A program made the position numbers and the translations under genes. DNA of 38,194 nt. Origin: an uncultured Victivallis sp. Its GTDB lineage: Bacteria > Verrucomicrobiota > Lentisphaeria > Victivallales > Victivallaceae. The stretch is from NCBI RefSeq assembly GCF_944391105.1, contig NZ_CALXSK010000042.1, positions 1 through 38,194 on the forward strand. The letters run 5' to 3'. The notes below the pieces were generated by a model. The model saw nothing but the letters and a program-made list of their open reading frames with translations. It was not told the DNA's origin and ran no database searches. This document shows positions 34,398-38,194 of this stretch, one piece after another (the stretch's first letter is position 1; each line of letters starts with the position of its first letter).

Positions 34398-35417
34398 ATG
34401 AACAGCAAACTCCGCATCGCCGCAATCGGAACCGGCAACATGGCGCGCTGCGTTCACGGCCCGAGCTGGAAAAGACTCGCCGAAGAGTTCCCTGACGTTG
34501 AACTGGTCTGCGCCGTTGATCGCGACGCGGAACGCGCCGCAGCCTACGCCCGCGACTTCGGCTACGCGGAATCGGCCACCGACGCGGAAGAGATGCTCAA
34601 CCGTATCCGTCCCGACGGCGTCACCATCGCGGTCAACGCCGAAGCGAATGCAACGATCTCGACGCTGGTTCTGCGCCACGGCATCCCGGTTCTGAGCAAA
34701 AAGCCCCCGGCGATGAATCTGGCGGAACTTCGGACTCTTCTCACGGCCGCGCGCCGGCCGGAAGCAGATTCGATCGTCCCGCATCAGGTCGCTTTCAACC
34801 GGCGATACACCCCGATTGTGAGTTTCTTTGAAACCTTGCGCAAAGAGTGGGAATCCGAAGCACCCTTCCGCTTCTGCCGGTGCGACTTTTACCGCGACCA
34901 CCGCTACGATGAGGATTTCTCCACAACGATGGTGCACGGCTACGATCTCGTAAAGTTTCTGCTGCACGCTCCGTATCTGCGCGGATCGATCGCCAGACAG
35001 GGAGTCTGCCCGGAACACCCGCATGTTCGGAATACCGTGATCTGGGGGGAGATGGCCGATGGAGGAGCCGCTCTTCTCAACTTCTGTCCGAGCGCGGGAG
35101 TCAATCTCGAACGTTACACGATGGTCTCCGAAAAGCGGAGCGTCACGATCGACGTTCCATGCTGTCCCGGCGACGGCGGAGGACGGCTGATCGTGGAAAC
35201 CATCGACTCGGCAAGCCGGGAAATCATCACTCCGGAATCGAGTCCTGAGTACGCCTGGCGCCCTTTCCAATCGGGGTTTTATCAGGAAAACCGCGCGTTT
35301 CTCGAACATCTGCGTGGAGATTCACCGTTCCCCGACGACTTTCTCGACGCCGCGGATCTGGTCGGCCTCATGGAACATTGCCGCGACGGGAAAACTACTT
35401 TTGATTTCTCCAGTTGA
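34398..35417 (+). CDS. Gfo/Idh/MocA-family oxidoreductase
   Basis: This 339-residue NAD(P)-dependent dehydrogenase has an N-terminal Rossmann fold with GTGNMA (about 10-15) and VDRDAERAAAYARDFG, a KKPPAMNLAEL segment in place of the usual EKP motif, and a C-terminal alpha/beta substrate domain (QVAFNRRYTPIVSFF, HGYDLVKFLL). GAGGAAAGG precedes ATG 34398. It is the last gene of the operon and probably handles a sugar acid from the lyase products; that is inference from position. The altered EKP lysine-proline context (KKPPA) is a minor variation. Confidence 0.9.
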   Translation: MNSKLRIAAIGTGNMARCVHGPSWKRLAEEFPDVELVCAVDRDAERAAAYARDFGYAESATDAEEMLNRIRPDGVTIAVNAEANATISTLVLRHGIPVLSKKPPAMNLAELRTLLTAARRPEADSIVPHQVAFNRRYTPIVSFFETLRKEWESEAPFRFCRCDFYRDHRYDEDFSTTMVHGYDLVKFLLHAPYLRGSIARQGVCPEHPHVRNTVIWGEMADGGAALLNFCPSAGVNLERYTMVSEKRSVTIDVPCCPGDGGGRLIVETIDSASREIITPESSPEYAWRPFQSGFYQENRAFLEHLRGDSPFPDDFLDAADLVGLMEHCRDGKTTFDFSS

Positions 35418-35450
35418 AACGGAGCGCCCGGAATACGGTTCCGGCGGAAT

Positions 35451-35478
35451 TTGCAATCCCCGGCTCCCATGCTATATT
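35451..35478 (+). promoter_or_regulatory. Promoter of the small lipoprotein gene
   Basis: TTGCAA (35451-35456), a 16-base spacer and TGC-TATATT (extended -10, 35470-35478) lie about 60 bases before ATG 35540. It has the same form as the promoter at 14825-14852. Confidence 0.6.
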
Positions 35479-35539
35479 GGGAGTTACGGCATTTGTGCCG
35501 ATTGTTCCGCTGAAAATTCACAACCAAATGGAGGAAATC

Positions 35540-36094
35540 ATGAGACTGTTTCTGAGTGCCGTCCTCATCGGAGCAATGGGGTTGCTGGTCGGTGGGTGTG
35601 CCACGTACAATTCCGGCAATACTCTCACCGGAAGCATCGTCAAAATCGAAAAGGTCTCCACACCTCAGCCGGGATATATCGTCTCGGCGAAAGCGGTTTC
35701 GGAGTGCCCCGCCAGCCACGTTGCACTGCCCCGCGTTCTGGTGAAACCCGGCGTGACCGGAGAAGTTGAACTCCAGAGCCAGTCGACCGCACCGGATTTC
35801 GTGCTCGACACCGACAGTTTCGGCGCCGTCGTCTGCCGGGCGGGACACGGATACCGTTATCTCGTCAAAATCGAGGAAACTTCCACTCCGGATGTGGTGA
35901 AGGCCGGATTTTTCGTCCTCTCCGTGCAGGATATGGGAAAAGGGCGTCTCTCCGTGCGGCATCTCGACGTGCCGCCGATGGTTCTTCCGCTGAACAAGGA
36001 ACTCCTCCTCTTCAACCAGGCAAATGAAACCACATTCTGCACGGTGAACGGCGCCGGCAAAGACAAAGTAAAATTTGAATTCATCAACCGATAA
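35540..36094 (+). CDS. Small lipoprotein, unknown
   Basis: This 184-residue lipoprotein (lipobox LVGGC) has a mature part of alternating beta strands (VELQSQSTAPDFVLDTDS, GYRYLVKIEETSTPDVVKAGFFVLSV, RLSVRHLDVPPMVLPLNKELLLF). It is not a recognised family; it looks like a small beta-sandwich. GGAGG lies seven bases before ATG 35540. It has its own promoter (35451-35478) and terminator (36129-36158), so it is a stand-alone gene between two operons. Confidence 0.8.
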   Translation: MRLFLSAVLIGAMGLLVGGCATYNSGNTLTGSIVKIEKVSTPQPGYIVSAKAVSECPASHVALPRVLVKPGVTGEVELQSQSTAPDFVLDTDSFGAVVCRAGHGYRYLVKIEETSTPDVVKAGFFVLSVQDMGKGRLSVRHLDVPPMVLPLNKELLLFNQANETTFCTVNGAGKDKVKFEFINR

Positions 36095-36128
36095 ACCCGA
36101 AACATTCCTCCCCTGCGAGGACTCTCTC

Positions 36129-36158
36129 CTCTCCGCATGGCGACGTGCGGAGTTTTTT
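36129..36158 (+). terminator. Intrinsic terminator of the lipoprotein gene
   Basis: CTCCGCA (36129-36135) pairs perfectly with TGCGGAG (36144-36150), followed by eight T (36151-36158). A textbook Rho-independent terminator. Confidence 0.9.
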
Positions 36159-36172
36159 TTCGTCCGGATAAA

Positions 36173-36186
36173 ACTGGAAATATTTC
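36173..36186. promoter_or_regulatory. LacI operator O1 (TGGAAATATTTCCA)
   Basis: A perfect 14-bp palindrome upstream of the -35 of the LacI-type gene at 36279. A matching site lies 75 bp downstream, centre to centre. The spacing suits a repression loop over the promoter. Confidence 0.75.
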
Positions 36187-36206
36187 CATTTTCTCAAAAA
36201 ACAGTC

Positions 36207-36235
36207 TTGACATCCATTTGGCTTTATGGTATAAT
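36207..36235 (+). promoter_or_regulatory. Consensus promoter of the LacI gene
   Basis: TTGACA (36207-36212) and TATAAT (36230-36235) with a 17-base spacer match the sigma-70 consensus exactly. An intrinsically strong promoter in front of a repressor gene implies tight autorepression by the flanking operators. Confidence 0.85.
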
Positions 36236-36247
36236 TATATTGAAAAA

Positions 36248-36261
36248 TGGAAAAATTTCCA
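36248..36261. promoter_or_regulatory. LacI operator O2 (TGGAAAAATTTCCA)
   Basis: The same half-sites as O1 (TGGAAA/TTTCCA) with AA in the centre, just downstream of the transcription start. Two identical half-site pairs around one promoter are typical of autoregulation by a LacI-family protein. Confidence 0.75.
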
Positions 36262-36278
36262 ATTCTACCTGATTAGAG

Positions 36279-37307
36279 ATGAGCAAAAAGGGAACACTGA
36301 CCATCAAGGATATCGCGGCGGCCACCGCCGTCGGGCTCGGCACGGTTTCACGCGCGATTAACGGAAAACCGGGCGTAAAGCCGGAACTCCGCCGCAAAAT
36401 TCTCGCCTATATCGAAGATGTCGGCTGGAGCAGCAGCAGTCTCGCCGGACGGTTGAACGGCGGCGGAAAAGAGAAGCAGGTACTGTTCGTAGTGAGTCCG
36501 CACAACGTTTTCCGGAGCGGACCGATTCCAACCGAATACGGACTGCTCGATCTGCTGCTCGACCGCTGCTCGCAGGAAGGGTACGAGACGCTGATTCTCA
36601 CCGGACGGCGCAGCGAAACCCTTGAGCAGTGCCGTAAACTGCGGCCGTTCGCCGTAATTCAGCCCTCCAGCATCGAACGGCTCTGCCCGCAGGAACGGGA
36701 GCTTGCCGACATCGGGACACGGCTCATTACGCTCTCTTTCCAGAAGGAGCCTACCGGAGTCACCGTGCATCCCGACTACGCCGGTATGGGAACGGGGCTT
36801 GCACGCGTGCTGCGCCGGGCCGGACACCGCAAAATCGGGTTCTTCGGCGAAATCGGCCCCAGAGAACGAATCAACTCCTTCGATGAAGCCCCAACCAACC
36901 GCCTCCGTCAGACCATCGACGGAATCCGAAAAGCCCACCCGGACCTCGCACCGGAAGATGTATTCAGCGACAACTACGGGAATCCGGCGCGCTTCGAGGA
37001 GGCGCTGGAACAACGGCGTTACACCGGCTGGATCTGCAGCAACTGGGATACCTGCGCAATGTTCCTGGCCGCGGCATGGCGGCTCAAACTCCGGATTCCG
37101 GAAGATGTTTCGCTCATCACGATCTCCCCGGAACAGCCATCCTATCTCTATCCGATCGATGTGAACCGCTGCTGCCTGAACGTCCGCAGCGGCGTGGAAC
37201 TTGTCATGAACCTCCTCTCTGCCGGGGAGTTTCCGATTCACACCAGCGTTCTGTGCCCCCATTATTTTCACAAAGGTGTCACCGTTTCCAGACCGATTCA
37301 GCCATAA
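36279..37307 (+). CDS. LacI-family transcriptional regulator
   Basis: This 342-residue regulator starts with a standard LacI helix-turn-helix ([36 protein letters not shown], about 6-42) and hinge, then a two-lobed periplasmic-binding-protein domain ([54 protein letters not shown]). The Shine-Dalgarno before ATG 36279 is weak (AGAG). It probably represses its own strong promoter and the downstream pseudopilin through the palindromes at 36173 and 36248. The third pseudopilin gene follows 14 bases after its stop, as in the cassette at 28705. Confidence 0.93.
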   Translation: MSKKGTLTIKDIAAATAVGLGTVSRAINGKPGVKPELRRKILAYIEDVGWSSSSLAGRLNGGGKEKQVLFVVSPHNVFRSGPIPTEYGLLDLLLDRCSQEGYETLILTGRRSETLEQCRKLRPFAVIQPSSIERLCPQERELADIGTRLITLSFQKEPTGVTVHPDYAGMGTGLARVLRRAGHRKIGFFGEIGPRERINSFDEAPTNRLRQTIDGIRKAHPDLAPEDVFSDNYGNPARFEEALEQRRYTGWICSNWDTCAMFLAAAWRLKLRIPEDVSLITISPEQPSYLYPIDVNRCCLNVRSGVELVMNLLSAGEFPIHTSVLCPHYFHKGVTVSRPIQP

Positions 37308-37321
37308 CACAGGAGGTTTCC

Positions 37322-38092
37322 ATGAAAAGTCGATCCAAGCAAGTCGGCCGCCGGACGCGCAGAATGTCCGGTTCGGGTTTCTTTGTCCGGGGAAGCAAAT
37401 CGGGAAGTTTCTTCACATTGATCGAACTTCTTGTTGTGATTGCAATTATTGCAATTCTCGCCTCCATGCTTCTTCCGGCGCTGAACCAGGCGCGGGAGCG
37501 CTCCTATACGGTAAGCTGTGTCTCGAACCTGAAACAGATCGCCGGAGCAATGCAGATGTACGCCGATTCGAACGACGACCTGCTCCAGACGCTGTGGTGC
37601 AAACTGAAATTCTTCCATGATGCGCTCGGCGGTTCGGATCAGACAGATTACACCTACAACAGCGGCATCCTCTGTCCGAAATCCGCAGCGCGGCAGGCCG
37701 CCGACGGCGCCTATGCGCACAATAACGTCGGCTTCGCCTACAGCATCAACACCACCGGCAGCCTGAAAACCGACGACGACTACAACCGCACGGAAGCCTA
37801 CCCCTCCGACGGTCTCAAGCTGTTCTACAAACTCAGCCGGGTCAAGAATGCCAGCACAAAATTCCTGATTATGGACGGACTCGACTGGGGATGCCGCGAG
37901 AGCGGCAGCCCCCCGGACAACTGGCGGCTCTACGGAGACCAGGAAACTTACACCGGATTCGTCGCCTACCGCCACCCATCCGAGCGGGCGAACATGGGAT
38001 TCTTCGACGGACACGTCGCGACGCTCTCCTCCAACGAAGTCAACTACAAGGAGGGGATCAACCGTTACAAATGGGTCGCCTACCTGCCTTAA
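37322..38092 (+). CDS. H-X9-DG-type pseudopilin
   Basis: This 256-residue protein has a 30-residue basic leader, then the prepilin motif [19 protein letters not shown] and [20 protein letters not shown]. The C-terminal region carries the FFDGHVATL version of the H-x-DG motif; the histidine of [13 protein letters not shown] is ten residues from DG rather than nine. AGGAGG lies just before ATG 37322. It follows a LacI gene and is followed, after 91 bases, by the start of a further gene that leaves the window. The leader is longer than that of the pseudopilin at 29784 but within the normal range. Confidence 0.88.
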   Translation: MKSRSKQVGRRTRRMSGSGFFVRGSKSGSFFTLIELLVVIAIIAILASMLLPALNQARERSYTVSCVSNLKQIAGAMQMYADSNDDLLQTLWCKLKFFHDALGGSDQTDYTYNSGILCPKSAARQAADGAYAHNNVGFAYSINTTGSLKTDDDYNRTEAYPSDGLKLFYKLSRVKNASTKFLIMDGLDWGCRESGSPPDNWRLYGDQETYTGFVAYRHPSERANMGFFDGHVATLSSNEVNYKEGINRYKWVAYLP

Positions 38093-38183
38093 TCGAGGTA
38101 ATTTCAAAAGTTTTTAATTTGGGGGATGAAAAAAAGAGGCAGAAGGTTCATTTTAACTTAGGGGTAGCAAACCTGGAGGAAAA

Positions 38184-38194
38184 ATGAACGATCT
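38184..38194 (+). CDS. Start of an unknown gene (cut by window end)
   Basis: GGAGG (38175-38179) lies five bases before an ATG at 38184, the usual arrangement of this genome. Only three codons (Met-Asn-Asp) are inside the window, so no product can be assigned. By analogy with the other two cassettes a secreted hydrolase or lyase might be expected; this is inference. The first residues do not look like a signal peptide start, but too little is seen. Confidence 0.5.

Noticed and set aside
1..38194. CRISPR arrays, tRNA, rRNA, insertion sequences
   Set aside because: No regularly spaced repeats, cloverleaf-like segments, rRNA stretches or transposase frames were seen in the window.

Overview
The window looks like a chromosomal segment of an anaerobic member of the Lentisphaerota (Victivallis-like). 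This is inference. It rests on three genes for short secreted proteins with a type IV-pilin-like N-terminus (motif [17 protein letters not shown]) and an H-X9-DG-type C-terminus, each set beside a regulator and, in two cases visibly, beside a secreted carbohydrate-active enzyme. LacI, AraC and PocR-type regulators, a heparinase-like lyase, a GPH-type sugar transporter and an oxygen-independent ribonucleotide reductase point the same way. No rRNA, tRNA, CRISPR array or recognisable transposase is visible.

Layout. 1-350: an intrinsic terminator for a gene off the left edge, then a leftward Cys-rich miniprotein with its own terminator. 560-6029: a candidate sigma-54 promoter with an upstream palindrome drives a sigma-54 activator. 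Its stop codon overlaps the start of a very large tandem-DUF262 (GmrSD-like) protein, whose frame is cut by an in-frame TGA and then stays open for another 120 codons. 6105-8955: nrdD-nrdG, behind two NrdR-like boxes exactly 31 bp apart. 9032-15752: a leftward operon (pseudopilin, large secreted glycoside-hydrolase-like protein, FAD oxidoreductase) diverging from a PocR/AraC regulator. The pseudopilin carries an in-frame 453-bp duplication/insertion that leaves two copies of the prepilin motif. 15805-18043: umuD, a flavin-reductase-like gene and umuC, all with 4-bp overlaps.

18316-23955: five leftward genes for three lipoproteins and two exported proteins of unknown role, including CsgG-like and FlgT-like proteins; they probably form an envelope system. 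23956-25650: a poorly coding, apparently decayed stretch with a possible LacI remnant and an orphan promoter. 25694-35417: a polysaccharide-use locus. A Asp-box sialidase-like protein and an AraC regulator run left. A LamG-like secreted protein, LacI regulator, pseudopilin, heparinase II/III-like lyase, GPH transporter and Gfo/Idh/MocA dehydrogenase run right. 35540-36094: a small lipoprotein with its own promoter and terminator. 36173-38194: a LacI regulator between two matching palindromic operators, a third pseudopilin, and the first codons of a further gene.

The most interesting items are: (i) the sigma-54 activator/DUF262 pair with an apparent sigma-54 promoter of its own, a candidate inducible defence module; (ii) the repeated regulator + pseudopilin + secreted enzyme cassette, with the rearranged pseudopilin N-terminus; (iii) a flavin reductase embedded in the umuDC operon; and (iv) the uncharacterised envelope cluster.
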